35,248 nt of DNA from contig MFRL01000019.1 of assembly GCA_001784565.1 (NCBI GenBank), positions 1-35,248 of the forward strand. Direction: 5' to 3'. Made by a program: the position numbers and the translations under genes. How positions within the stretch are numbered: position 1 is the first letter of the stretch; each line of letters begins with the position of its first letter. This DNA is from Candidatus Melainabacteria bacterium GWF2_37_15 (lineage in GTDB: Bacteria; Cyanobacteriota; Vampirovibrionia; Gastranaerophilales; UBA9971). The notes beneath the pieces are model-generated. The model had not been told where the DNA came from. It saw only the letters and a list, made by a program, of their open reading frames with translations, and made no database searches. Shown here one piece after another: positions 6,995 to 15,316 of this stretch.

Positions 6995-9082
6995 ATGACT
7001 ATAGAAAAAATTACAAAAAAAATAAAAAACAGTATTAGCTTTGAATATGTGAAAAAGTTCCAGATTGAGGATTTGGAAGAAAATAAATTTATTCCTATAA
7101 ATAAGCTCGATAACTACTTTCTTGTCGGAATCACTAATACAGTAAGCGATGAAGTTAAAACCAGAATATTAACAAGAATAGTAGTAAATACAAAGTTGAA
7201 ACCCAAAATCGTTTCTCTTGATGAAGAACAGTTCAACCTTTTGCTGTCTTATTGCAAAGAACTGCATAAAATGCAGGAACAGGCTCCAGAAGCTATTTCT
7301 GTTGTCGGGGAATCAGGAGCTCCTGTTGTACAAAAAAAGGAAGAAGTCGTTCATCAGAAAAAGAGGCTTGGGGACCAGCTTATTGATGATGGCCTTATTA
7401 CGAGGGAACAACTTGAAGAAGCTCTTTTCCACAGTAAGCAGTCGGGCACTCCGATAGGTTCTATACTTGTTAAAATGAATTTTATTACTGTTGACCAGCT
7501 ACGTCTCGCTCTCTCGAAACAGCAAGGGGTGGAAAGCGTTAAGGAAAAAGATCTGGAAATAGAGCCTTCTGTAGTTAAACTTCTTCCTGAAGACTTTATA
7601 AAGGAAAATAAAGTAGTTCCTATAAGAAGTGATGGCAAAGTTTTAATTGTTGGGATGGTAAATCCTAACGATATGCAGGTTTTAAATGACATAATATATC
7701 TTACAGGCTTAAAACCCAGTCCGTTAATTTTAACTCACATTGAATTTGAGCAATGTATCAGGAATTTCTTTGAAACAATACAAGAAACAGAAAAACTGCT
7801 TGAAGAAATTAGAACAGAAAGACAGGATGTACTTGAACAGGAAGATGCTCTATGGGATCAATTTGAAAAAGAGCTTGTAGATGATTCTAATCTGATAGCT
7901 AAATTTGCCAGTTCAATAATAACAGATGCAATTGATAAAGAGGCAAGCGATATACATATTGAACCTCGTCTGGACGGATATATAGTCCGTTACAGAGTGC
8001 AGGGGATATTACATAAAGTTTTTGATATTCCCAAAAAAATTGAAACGGCTGTTATATCAAGGCTTAAAGTTATTGCAAGAATGGATATTACAGAACACAG
8101 AAGGCCTCAGGATGGTCATATTTCCCTGAAATATAATGACAGAGTATATGACTTAAGGGTAAGCACTCTTCCTGTTAACCAGAAGGAAAAAATGGTTATA
8201 AGGGTTCTTGCGCCTGATATAAAAGTAAGAAAAAATGACCGAAGGATAAAACTTATTGGAGCTACTTCCTTTGACCTTGAAAAAATTGAAATGATGACTA
8301 ATAAACCGCACGGAATTATACTGGCTACAGGCCCTACAGGTAGTGGTAAAACTACAACATTATATTCAATTCTGAATAAAATTAATAATAATGAAATAAA
8401 TATAACTACTGTAGAAGACCCGGTTGAGATTAAGCTTGAGGGAATAAACCAGGTGCAGGTTAATCCTAAGGCGGATATAACCTTTGCATCCTGTATAAGA
8501 TCAATTTTAAGGCAAGACCCGGATGTAATAATGATCGGTGAAATCAGGGATGGGGAAACACTGGATGCTGCAATTCACGCTGCTATTACCGGTCACCTTG
8601 TTTTAAGTACTATACATACAAACTCGGCCACTTCAACCGTGATTCGTCTTGCTGAAATGGGGGCTCCTACGCATCTTATCGCTTCGTCTCTTGAGGGAGT
8701 TATTTCCCAGAGGCTGATAAGAAAATTATGCCCGAATTGCAGGGAAAAATATGAACCGACTGAGAAAGAATTGAGATATGTCACAGTTTCTAATGAGGAC
8801 CGGGAACAATTTATAAACACTGATGTATACAAGGCCAGGGAAAATGGTTGTGATAGATGCAATAATACTGGTTATACAGGCCGTCTGGGGATTTATGAAG
8901 TTTTATGGGTAAACAGGGAAATTAAAAAGTTGATATCTGCCGGTGCACCTGACCATGAGATTGAAGAAACTGCTATAAGCTGCGGTATGAAAACCCTGCA
9001 AGGCGGTGGGATAAATGCTGTTTTAAATGGTGAAACCTCAATTGCGGAATTCCTGAGAGTTCTTGGCGTGGTGAGTGATTAA
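6995..9082 (+). CDS. Type IV filament assembly ATPase (PilB/GspE family)
   Basis: This cytoplasmic hexameric ATPase powers filament assembly. An unassigned head of about 110 residues comes first, then an MshEN/GspE-N domain (about 115-185; RLGDQLIDDGLITREQLEEA). The T2SSE core has Walker A GPTGSGKTTTLYS near 446, the Asp box, Walker B DPDVIMIGEIRDGET near 509, and the His box GHLVLSTIHTN. A four-Cys zinc element (CPNC near 578, CDRC near 620) is typical of the GspE/PilB extension branch and argues against PilT. The ATG at 6995 is chosen; an in-frame TTG at 6983 adds four residues. It follows the secretin by 16 bases and ends one base before the next ATG. Confidence 0.95.
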   Translation: MTIEKITKKIKNSISFEYVKKFQIEDLEENKFIPINKLDNYFLVGITNTVSDEVKTRILTRIVVNTKLKPKIVSLDEEQFNLLLSYCKELHKMQEQAPEAISVVGESGAPVVQKKEEVVHQKKRLGDQLIDDGLITREQLEEALFHSKQSGTPIGSILVKMNFITVDQLRLALSKQQGVESVKEKDLEIEPSVVKLLPEDFIKENKVVPIRSDGKVLIVGMVNPNDMQVLNDIIYLTGLKPSPLILTHIEFEQCIRNFFETIQETEKLLEEIRTERQDVLEQEDALWDQFEKELVDDSNLIAKFASSIITDAIDKEASDIHIEPRLDGYIVRYRVQGILHKVFDIPKKIETAVISRLKVIARMDITEHRRPQDGHISLKYNDRVYDLRVSTLPVNQKEKMVIRVLAPDIKVRKNDRRIKLIGATSFDLEKIEMMTNKPHGIILATGPTGSGKTTTLYSILNKINNNEINITTVEDPVEIKLEGINQVQVNPKADITFASCIRSILRQDPDVIMIGEIRDGETLDAAIHAAITGHLVLSTIHTNSATSTVIRLAEMGAPTHLIASSLEGVISQRLIRKLCPNCREKYEPTEKELRYVTVSNEDREQFINTDVYKARENGCDRCNNTGYTGRLGIYEVLWVNREIKKLISAGAPDHEIEETAISCGMKTLQGGGINAVLNGETSIAEFLRVLGVVSD

Positions 9083-9083
9083 T

Positions 9084-10328
9084 ATGGCTTTTTTTGACTA
9101 CGAAGCCCTTAAAGATGGAAAAGAAAGAATTCGGGGAAAACTGGAAGCAACTTCTGAAAAAGAAGCCAGGGAGCTTCTCCGCAGGCAGGATTTGCTTCCT
9201 TTAAGGCTTTATGAAGTAGGTTCTGTAAAAACTATAGATAATATCAGGTTAGGAAATTTAAAAAAGAAAACCATAAAAAGAAAAAAAGTTAATAAACTGG
9301 GAATGAGGGATAAAATCGATTTTACCAATATCATGTATACCTTTTCAAAATCAGGTATATCGTTGGTAGAGTCGTTGTACTTTATTGAAACAAACTCGGA
9401 AAGTCAAAATATTCAGAACCTGGTAGTGGAAATAAGAAGAATGATAATGGCAGGAACAAGCTTAAGTGATGCGCTTGCCAGATTTCCAACAATATTTGAT
9501 GAAGTATACATAGGGCTGGTAAGGGCAGGAGAAGAAAGCGGGGAGCTCGAAGAAACACTGAAAAGAATTTCGTATCTTCTTGAAAAACAGGATCGGCTTA
9601 ATGCCAGAATAATTTCAACTTTGGCTTATCCGGTATTTGTAATGTGTTTGGCATTTTTAGTAACAACTGCATTGCTAACGGTAGTATTTCCTGCTTTTAA
9701 AGGCATGTATGATTCGATGGGTGCTGATTTGCCTATACTCACCCAGATTTTTATGACAACAGGCTTGTTTTTAAAGCAAAATTGGTTTTTGATACCGTTT
9801 ATTTTTATATCATTGCTTGCTCTTTTGTACTTTCTTGTCACCTGGGATGTTACAAAAAGATTTTTAGATTTGGTAGGTCTTCGTATACCTGTGCTTGAAA
9901 AATTTCTAAGATATACAGCAATTGCTAACTTTATTATAGTTATGAAAGTAGCGTTTGAAGCCGGTATAACAATGGTAGACAGTATTATGCTAGCTAATTT
10001 TACCGTAAAAAATGCGGCTATACGTGAAGCTTTAAGGCAAGTTATAATTGATGTTCAATATGGTAAATCCTTATCCAGTGCGTTAAAAACATCTAATGTT
10101 ATGCCAGGTATTGTTATGTGTATGGTTGCAACCGGAGAGGAATCCGGTTCCCTTTCCGAGATGCTGGATCAGGCACATGAATATATTGACAGCCAAATTG
10201 ACCAGGTAGTTGATTTATTAAGCAAGTTGTTCGAACCATTTTTATTCGTTATAATAGGGGGCATAGTGCTTACGCTTGGTTTATCTCTTTATTTGCCTTT
10301 ATTCCAGGCATACGCAAACTTAGGTTAA
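9084..10328 (+). CDS. Inner-membrane platform protein (PilC/GspF family)
   Basis: About 414 residues from the ATG at 9084; an in-frame GTG at 9075 is an alternative, but the ATG lies one base past the upstream stop with GGTGAG in front. The opening FFDYEALKDGKERIRGKLEA is the family's N-terminal segment. Two T2SSF domains follow, at about 85-210 and 285-405, each starting with a long helical stretch (DFTNIMYTFSKSGISLVESL and ANFIIVMKVAFEAGITMVDS). Membrane segments are seen near 178-205, 230-252 and 380-405. The protein couples the PilB/GspE motor to the growing filament. Its order after the ATPase is standard. Confidence 0.94.
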   Translation: MAFFDYEALKDGKERIRGKLEATSEKEARELLRRQDLLPLRLYEVGSVKTIDNIRLGNLKKKTIKRKKVNKLGMRDKIDFTNIMYTFSKSGISLVESLYFIETNSESQNIQNLVVEIRRMIMAGTSLSDALARFPTIFDEVYIGLVRAGEESGELEETLKRISYLLEKQDRLNARIISTLAYPVFVMCLAFLVTTALLTVVFPAFKGMYDSMGADLPILTQIFMTTGLFLKQNWFLIPFIFISLLALLYFLVTWDVTKRFLDLVGLRIPVLEKFLRYTAIANFIIVMKVAFEAGITMVDSIMLANFTVKNAAIREALRQVIIDVQYGKSLSSALKTSNVMPGIVMCMVATGEESGSLSEMLDQAHEYIDSQIDQVVDLLSKLFEPFLFVIIGGIVLTLGLSLYLPLFQAYANLG

Positions 10329-10348
10329 AATAATAAGGATAAGAACGT

Positions 10349-10660
10349 ATGGTAGACAGATTTTATGATGAAGTCGAATTTGATGGAGAAGAAAGCCAGA
10401 AAAATTCTGTATCAGGATTTTGGTCGGAAAAAGTATATATAATAACAGAGGACTACGAAATAAAAGGTTATGTTTTCATGCCGAAAACGGGCAGAAGAAA
10501 TAGAATTTTGTCCGATATATTGAATGGCAAGCGCCGTTTTGTTGCGGTAAAAGATGCAGAAATAACCAGCAGGAAAGCACCGGAACGGAAAATTGATTCA
10601 AGTGACTTTATACAGCTAAATCTTGACTCTATTGTTTTAATAAGGCCATGTTCTGAATGA
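10349..10660 (+). CDS. Conserved small protein of unknown function in the pilus operon
   Basis: The 103-residue protein is acidic at the N-terminus. It has a beta-rich segment YIITEDYEIKGYVFMPKTG followed by RRNRILSDILNGKRRFVAVKDAEI and a C-terminal FIQLNLDSIVLIRPC. The pattern, a short strand-rich domain with a Lys/Arg cluster, resembles a small uncharacterised family (possibly DUF6812) that I cannot confirm here. No signal peptide or membrane segment is seen, so it is cytoplasmic. AAGGATAAGA supplies a good ribosome-binding site. It lies 20 bases after the platform gene and overlaps the next gene by ATGA, so it is probably co-expressed with the filament machine. Confidence 0.75.
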   Translation: MVDRFYDEVEFDGEESQKNSVSGFWSEKVYIITEDYEIKGYVFMPKTGRRNRILSDILNGKRRFVAVKDAEITSRKAPERKIDSSDFIQLNLDSIVLIRPCSE

Positions 10661-11541
10661 TTTATCAATTAATAAATAATATATTTTTACAGTCTTTTTC
10701 GTTGGTAAAGTATAATCTGGTTTTATTTTTACCATTTTTTATATTTTTGCTGGTTACAGGGTTTGTGTTTATGCCTGTTGCATCAATCTCGGGGAGCCCC
10801 TCAGTATTTTATATGTTTCTTGTTATGCCGTCTTTGCTGGCAGTTTTTTTATCCGGTTGGCTCAATATGTTTAAAATATGCGTTGAAACCTCAACAGATG
10901 AAAATTTAGCCGGGGAAAAGCGTACAGAAAATTCTTTTATACTTTTCAGGGAATTTTTTCCTGGAGTGGGAAAATACTTTTTAAAAATTGCGATAGGAAT
11001 ACTAATTTACTTCTTTTTGTTTAATATTTTTATGCTTGTGCTGGAAAGGGTTTTGATGTCTCTTTTGGGGGATTTTGAAAGCTTTTCGAGTAAGGAATTG
11101 GTGGGCTCCTTGAGTAATTCAGCAACTGCTGCTGCATTCTGGGAAACAATAAGTTCTGAAGATAAGATAAAACTGTTCAAAATAGTCGGATTAGAATCTT
11201 TTTTCACCCTGTTTTTTCTGTATTTAACAATGTTTTGGACGCAACTTATTGTTTTGAAAGAAATTTTCCCTATAAAGGCTTTTATTCAAAGTTTTAAGAC
11301 AGTAATCAAGGATCCAATAAATACATTTATTATATTTATTTCAGGCAGCAGCCTGATATTACTGGTGATTTTTGTTGGTGCTATAGTATCAGTGAATCCG
11401 CTCTTACAACTTTTCGCTCTTATTTTATTTGTTTTGGTAATAATTTATTTTTTAATGTTGATGTTTGTGTATCTTGAAAAATTTGGAATACAGGAAAAAA
11501 TTAATAGCAATAGTGGGCCCAACAGCAACGGGCAAGACTGA
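10657..11541 (+). CDS. Six-helix integral membrane protein of unknown function
   Basis: The 294-residue product has about six hydrophobic helices, near residues 16-38, 45-66, 104-126, 178-198, 222-247 and 250-273. A short polar loop holds ETSTDENLAGEKRTEN. No catalytic or transporter signature is visible. It overlaps the previous gene by ATGA. The last 20 or so residues lie out of frame over the start of miaA, and its hydrophilic tail (NSNSGPNSNGQD) is the alternate-frame reading of the MiaA P-loop codons. Placement after the filament genes suggests an accessory membrane component, but this is inference. Confidence 0.75.
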   Translation: MIYQLINNIFLQSFSLVKYNLVLFLPFFIFLLVTGFVFMPVASISGSPSVFYMFLVMPSLLAVFLSGWLNMFKICVETSTDENLAGEKRTENSFILFREFFPGVGKYFLKIAIGILIYFFLFNIFMLVLERVLMSLLGDFESFSSKELVGSLSNSATAAAFWETISSEDKIKLFKIVGLESFFTLFFLYLTMFWTQLIVLKEIFPIKAFIQSFKTVIKDPINTFIIFISGSSLILLVIFVGAIVSVNPLLQLFALILFVLVIIYFLMLMFVYLEKFGIQEKINSNSGPNSNGQD

Positions 11542-12373
11542 ATTAGCAGTTAAACTGGCAAAAATTCTGGGTGGAGAAATTATTTCCGCTGATTCAAGGC
11601 TTGTCTACCGGGATTTTAATATTGGCACAGCAAAACCGGATAAAGAAGAAATGCAGGGAATTCCGCATTATATGATAGATGTGGTTGATCCGTGTGAAGT
11701 TTACACAGCAGGAAAATATAAAAAAGAAGCTGGCAGGTTGTTGGAGAATATCTCAAAACCGGTCATAATTACAGGCGGGACAGGTTTTTATATAAGATCG
11801 CTTTTGGAAGGGTTGGATATTCCTGAAATTGACCCGGATGTGGAATTCAGAAAAGCAATGGAAAAGTTGGATAAGCAGGATTTGTATAAAAAATTACAGG
11901 AATGTGACCCTGTAATGGCTTTAAAACTACACTATAATGACACTTTCAGGATAATAAGGGCGCTTGAAGTTCAACATTTAATAGGAAAACCTATGTCTGA
12001 AATTCAATCAATGAGTGAGCCTAAGTATGAAGTCCTTTATGTTGGTTTAAATGCTGCTGATCGGGAGTTTATATATAACAGGATTAATCAGCGTGTTATC
12101 AAAATGGTAGAACTTGGTCTTGTAAGCGAGTGTGAAAGTTTAATAGAGAAGTATGGCAGGACTCCTTCACTTCTAGGGACATTGGGGTATAGAGAAATTT
12201 GCGAGTACCTGGATGGGTTATGCAGTCTGGATGAAGCAATTGAAAAAATCCAAAAAAACACAAGAAATTTTGCAAAGCGGCAGTTAACCTGGTTCAGGGC
12301 AAACAAGGAGATTCACTGGTTTAATATTGATGAAGCCACGCAGGAAGAGATAATTAGTTCAATTTTGCAGTAA
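11483..12373 (+). CDS. miaA: tRNA dimethylallyltransferase
   Basis: MiaA transfers a dimethylallyl group to A37 of tRNAs that read U-starting codons. Visible motifs are the P-loop IVGPTATGKTE, SADSRLVYRDFNIGTAKP, the HYMIDVVDP segment, ITGGTGFYIRSLLEG, RIIRALEV, and the C-terminal LGTLGYREICEYL with NTRNFAKRQLTWFR. All parts of the family are present at about the normal length. The start is uncertain. No ATG exists; TTG at 11483 gives MEYRKKLIAIVGP, a normal family start, and TTG at 11465 would add six residues. Either way it overlaps the membrane protein gene by 59-77 bases in another frame. Confidence 0.93.
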   Translation: MEYRKKLIAIVGPTATGKTELAVKLAKILGGEIISADSRLVYRDFNIGTAKPDKEEMQGIPHYMIDVVDPCEVYTAGKYKKEAGRLLENISKPVIITGGTGFYIRSLLEGLDIPEIDPDVEFRKAMEKLDKQDLYKKLQECDPVMALKLHYNDTFRIIRALEVQHLIGKPMSEIQSMSEPKYEVLYVGLNAADREFIYNRINQRVIKMVELGLVSECESLIEKYGRTPSLLGTLGYREICEYLDGLCSLDEAIEKIQKNTRNFAKRQLTWFRANKEIHWFNIDEATQEEIISSILQ

Positions 12374-12388
12374 TTTATACTATTTTTT

Positions 12389-12421
12389 GTGGATGGGTGC
12401 CCCGAAGGGGCACCCATCCAC
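12389..12421 (+). terminator. Perfect 15-bp hairpin with GAA loop, followed by T5
   Basis: GTGGATGGGTGCCCC (12389-12403) pairs perfectly with GGGGCACCCATCCAC (12407-12421) around GAA. CTTTTT follows, so it can terminate the pilus-miaA operon. It is unusually GC-rich for this genome. Confidence 0.75.
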
Positions 12422-12422
12422 C

Positions 12423-12457
12423 TTTTTGGGGGACGCGCGAAGCGCGTCCCCCAAAAA
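12423..12457. repeat. Second perfect 16-bp hairpin with GAA loop
   Basis: TTTTTGGGGGACGCGC (12423-12438) pairs with GCGCGTCCCCCAAAAA (12442-12457) around GAA. The T-run is on the 5' arm on both strands, so it is not a standard intrinsic terminator in either direction. It starts two bases after the previous hairpin and shares its loop. It may be a structural or mobile palindrome. Confidence 0.7.
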
Positions 12458-12597
12458 AATTAATACACTATAATTGCAATAGTTAACAAATGTAAATTTT
12501 AATTTAATAATTTCTTAATATTTAGCAATTTTTTTATTATTGTTGTCTTTTTATATATAAGATATATATTTATGTAATATTTTGAAAGGATAATAAA

Positions 12598-13908
12598 ATG
12601 GCAGACACATTCGGCAATTATAGCTCATACATTCAAAAATACACCAACTTGTTAGCCAATGGGTTTGGTATTGCCAGCCCTACCACAACAACTACTCAGG
12701 CAACACAGCCAGCTTCAACAACTTCAATTTATGATGTAAATCAATTAATGCAAATACGGACAAGTCAAAGGCAAGAATTAGCTAAAGAATTATCAGATAC
12801 TCAACTTGCCATTAAACTAAATCAGGACGCTCAGTTAGTTTTAGATAAACAAGAGCAGGAAGCTGCTGCAGATCCTGACAAAGTGTTAGAATATCATCAA
12901 CAGAGCGTTGCGATGGAGGCTGAATTGAAACGGCTAGAAATGCAACAACAAGCTCTTTCACAAGAATATACTGCCATTAGCAGTCAATCCAACCCATATC
13001 AACAATCACCAAGAGAAATAGCAATAGAAGTAGAACTTTATAACAATAATAAGCAGAGATTAACATTAGCTCATTCAGCCCAGGAGGCAGTGGGAAATCC
13101 TGAGTTATTAGCACAATTACACGAACAGGATTTAGCACTTGAGCAAAAAAAGACAGCACTGGAGGCAGAAAAGCAGGCTCTTAGCGGCGGAACATCTTCA
13201 ACAGCTGTTAGTCCCGCATCAATACAAGCAGAACTAAATAGTCTTCAATCACAGAGAATAGAATTAGTGCAAAAGGCTCAGGATGCAGTGGGAAATCCAG
13301 AGTTATTAATGCAAATACACCAAGAGGATTTAGCACTTGAGCAAAAAAAGATAGCACTGGAAGAAAAACAAAATGCTTTTAATACAACTAATTATTCCAA
13401 TACAGGTAATTATTTCAATACAGGTGGTTACAATACCGGTACTTACGGTACTACTACTCCTAATTACTCTTCAGGAACCGGCCTGTTTGATAGTTATATA
13501 AACAGATACACAAGTATGTTAAGAGGTGGCTTTGGAATAATGCCAAGTACAACAGGTTCATATGGACAAAATTCTTCATCTTCAATGATGATGCAGCAGC
13601 AAATGATGCAACAGCAGGCAATGATGCAGCAGCAGCAAGCAGCTAAACAACAAATGATGATGCAGATGATGATGGGTATGCTTGGTGGAAGCAGTGATTC
13701 AGGTAGTTCTTCCTCAACAAATCCAATGTCTCAGATGATGAGTATGTTTTCAGGCATGATGGGCGGAAGCAGCAGTGCCTCAACAAATCCGATGTCCTCG
13801 ATGATGAGTATGTTCTCAGGCATGATGGGCGGAAGCAGCAGTGCTCCAACAAGTAGTTCTTCCTCAACAAATACGTTGACACAGTTAATGCAGAAGTATC
13901 TGGGTTAA
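12598..13908 (+). CDS. Lineage-specific repeat protein with coiled coil and Met/Gln-rich tail
   Basis: The 436-residue product is unlike any family I recognise. It has a duplicated opening module: NYSSYIQKYTNLLANGFGI at about residues 7-25 recurs as FDSYINRYTSMLRGGFGI near 299-316. Residues 45-135 and 140-260 are Gln/Glu/Leu-rich coiled coil with a repeat beginning AVGNPELL and running through DLALEQKK. The C-terminus (about 330-425) is Met/Gln then Gly/Ser-rich and contains a 22-residue repeat (STNPMS, MMSMFSGMMGG). No signal peptide or membrane helix is seen. AAAGGA seven bases before the ATG is a strong ribosome-binding site. The hairpins upstream insulate it as a separate transcript. A structural or scaffolding role is plausible but unproven. 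Confidence 0.8.
   Translation: MADTFGNYSSYIQKYTNLLANGFGIASPTTTTTQATQPASTTSIYDVNQLMQIRTSQRQELAKELSDTQLAIKLNQDAQLVLDKQEQEAAADPDKVLEYHQQSVAMEAELKRLEMQQQALSQEYTAISSQSNPYQQSPREIAIEVELYNNNKQRLTLAHSAQEAVGNPELLAQLHEQDLALEQKKTALEAEKQALSGGTSSTAVSPASIQAELNSLQSQRIELVQKAQDAVGNPELLMQIHQEDLALEQKKIALEEKQNAFNTTNYSNTGNYFNTGGYNTGTYGTTTPNYSSGTGLFDSYINRYTSMLRGGFGIMPSTTGSYGQNSSSSMMMQQQMMQQQAMMQQQQAAKQQMMMQMMMGMLGGSSDSGSSSSTNPMSQMMSMFSGMMGGSSSASTNPMSSMMSMFSGMMGGSSSAPTSSSSSTNTLTQLMQKYLG
13714..13845 (+). repeat. 66-bp in-frame tandem repeat, two copies
   Basis: TCAACAAATCC starts at 13714 and again at 13780, and the intervening sequence is nearly the same, giving a period of 66 bases (22 codons). A degenerate partial copy starts near 13867. 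The repeat encodes the STNPMS-MMSMFSGMMGG-SSSA units of the host gene. Confidence 0.8.
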
Positions 13909-13925
13909 GTATAAAATTTATAAAA

Positions 13926-14579
13926 TTATCGCAGTGAATTAACAGCTTCAGCAATATTTTCAGCATTATAAATGTAAGAACCCGCAACCAGCACGTCAGC
14001 GCCAGCTTCTTTGACGAGCTTTGCGGTTTCTGCGTTTATTCCCCCATCTATTTCTATGCAGGTATTAAATAAGTTATTTTCCCGCAGCATTTTTTTGATT
14101 TCCCTTATTTTGGGAATCATCTCAACCATAAATAATTGCCCGCCAAAACCTGGCTCTACTGTCATTACAAGGATCAAATCCAGATCATTTAATACGGGCC
14201 TGATTTTTTCTGCGGGAGTTCCGGGTTTTACTGAAACTCCTGCCTTTACTCCTTTTTGCTTTATTAAATCAATTGTTTCCTTAAGATTTTCCTCGCAGGC
14301 CTCTACATGCACAGTTATATAATCCGCTCCCGCATTTGCAAAATCTTCAACATACCTGATGGGATTTACTATCATCAAATGCACATCCAGCGCCAGATTA
14401 GTAATTTTTCTTATGGATTTTACAACAGGCGCTCCAATAGTTATGTTAGGCACAAACATCCCATCCATCACATCAATATGAAGCCAATCTGCGCCGGCTG
14501 CCTCAACTTTATTTATATCCCGGCCAAGGTTTGTAAAATCAGCAGATAAAATTGACGGGGCTACTTTTACTCTTTTCAT
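13926..14579 (-). CDS. rpe: Ribulose-phosphate 3-epimerase
   Basis: The enzyme interconverts ribulose 5-phosphate and xylulose 5-phosphate in the pentose phosphate pathway. The 217-residue TIM barrel shows all family motifs: VAPSILSADFTNLG at the start, the metal-binding HIDVMDGMFVPN with the catalytic Asp near 39, DVHLMI with a metal His, MTVEPGFGGQ near 140, and EIDGGINAET with the second catalytic Asp near 175. Length is normal. The ATG overlaps the rnc stop by one base (TAATG), so it is probably translated with rnc. It is the last gene of the minus-strand housekeeping run and converges on the repeat-protein gene with only 17 bases between them. Confidence 0.97.
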   Translation of the reverse strand: MKRVKVAPSILSADFTNLGRDINKVEAAGADWLHIDVMDGMFVPNITIGAPVVKSIRKITNLALDVHLMIVNPIRYVEDFANAGADYITVHVEACEENLKETIDLIKQKGVKAGVSVKPGTPAEKIRPVLNDLDLILVMTVEPGFGGQLFMVEMIPKIREIKKMLRENNLFNTCIEIDGGINAETAKLVKEAGADVLVAGSYIYNAENIAEAVNSLR

Positions 14580-15313
14580 TATTCCTCCTGTTCACCCTCA
14601 TCTTCCAGCAAAGAGAGCGCACTTAAAGCCATTTTTGCAGCTTGCTGCTGTGCTTCTTTTTTGGATTTTCCGGTCCCATAACCCAGAAGTTCATCATTTA
14701 CAAGAACTTCAATACCAAAAGTTCTGTCATGAGCCGGGCCTTTTTCTTCTACAATCTTATAATCAGGAAGCTCAAGGCTATTTGCCTGGGCATATTCCTG
14801 CAATATAGCTTTATAATTATATTTAGAGGCTGATTTGTCGATTTCTGTCACTTCAGGTTCTAGAATATTCTGTAAAAAAATATCTAATTGATCGATTTTA
14901 TCATCAAGGTAAAAAGCCCCCAGCATCGCCTCAAATGCGCACGCCAGTGTAGAGGAGCGCTTCCTTCCTCCCATTTTGTTTTCGTGAAAGCCTAGTTTTA
15001 AGTATTTTCCCAGGTTTATTTTTTGGGCTATTTTAGCAAGTGTGCTGTCACTAATAAGTATTGATCTTATTTTAGTTAGTTCCCCTTCGGCATATTCAGG
15101 AAACCTGTCATATAAATACCTGCTGGCAATGAGTTTAAGTACAGCATCACCTAAAAATTCCATCCGCTCATTATTTTCCAGCGAGGATAGCTTGTTCTCA
15201 AACGTGTATGAGCCGTGAGTGAGCGACTTATCAAGGAGGTCGTAGTCATCAATAACCATATTCAGGCTTGATAACAGCTCGTTTAGTTCTTTTTGTCTTT
15301 GTGCAGTTGGCAT
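14579..15313 (-). CDS. rnc: Ribonuclease III
   Basis: This double-strand-specific endoribonuclease matures rRNA and processes structured mRNAs. Residues 1-155 form the RNase III domain with the signature NERMEFLGDAVLKLI near 50, EGELTKIRSILI, and ACAFEAMLGAFYLD near 125, which carry the Glu and Asp metal ligands. Residues 165-235 form the dsRNA-binding domain (YKAILQEYAQANSLELPDY, then GTGKSKKEAQQQAAKMAL). The acidic tail DEGEQEE is unremarkable. The gene ends in a one-base overlap with rpe and begins three bases after cdsA ends. Length is normal at 244 residues. Confidence 0.97.
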   Translation of the reverse strand: MPTAQRQKELNELLSSLNMVIDDYDLLDKSLTHGSYTFENKLSSLENNERMEFLGDAVLKLIASRYLYDRFPEYAEGELTKIRSILISDSTLAKIAQKINLGKYLKLGFHENKMGGRKRSSTLACAFEAMLGAFYLDDKIDQLDIFLQNILEPEVTEIDKSASKYNYKAILQEYAQANSLELPDYKIVEEKGPAHDRTFGIEVLVNDELLGYGTGKSKKEAQQQAAKMALSALSLLEDEGEQEE

Positions 15314-15316
15314 TAG

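Noticed and set aside
6978-6998. ATG ATT TGG GTA AAA AAA TGA overlapping the secretin stop, with an A-run that could slip into the ATPase frame
   Set aside because: The A-run is followed by the normal ATG of the ATPase in the -1 frame, so ordinary initiation explains the gene. The six-codon ORF has no ribosome-binding site and no conserved sequence.
13643-13987. Minus-strand ORF of 114 codons with repeated RHCCFRPSCL words
   Set aside because: The repeats are the antisense reading of the tandem repeat in the plus-strand gene, and its 3' portion lies over that gene and rpe. No start signal.
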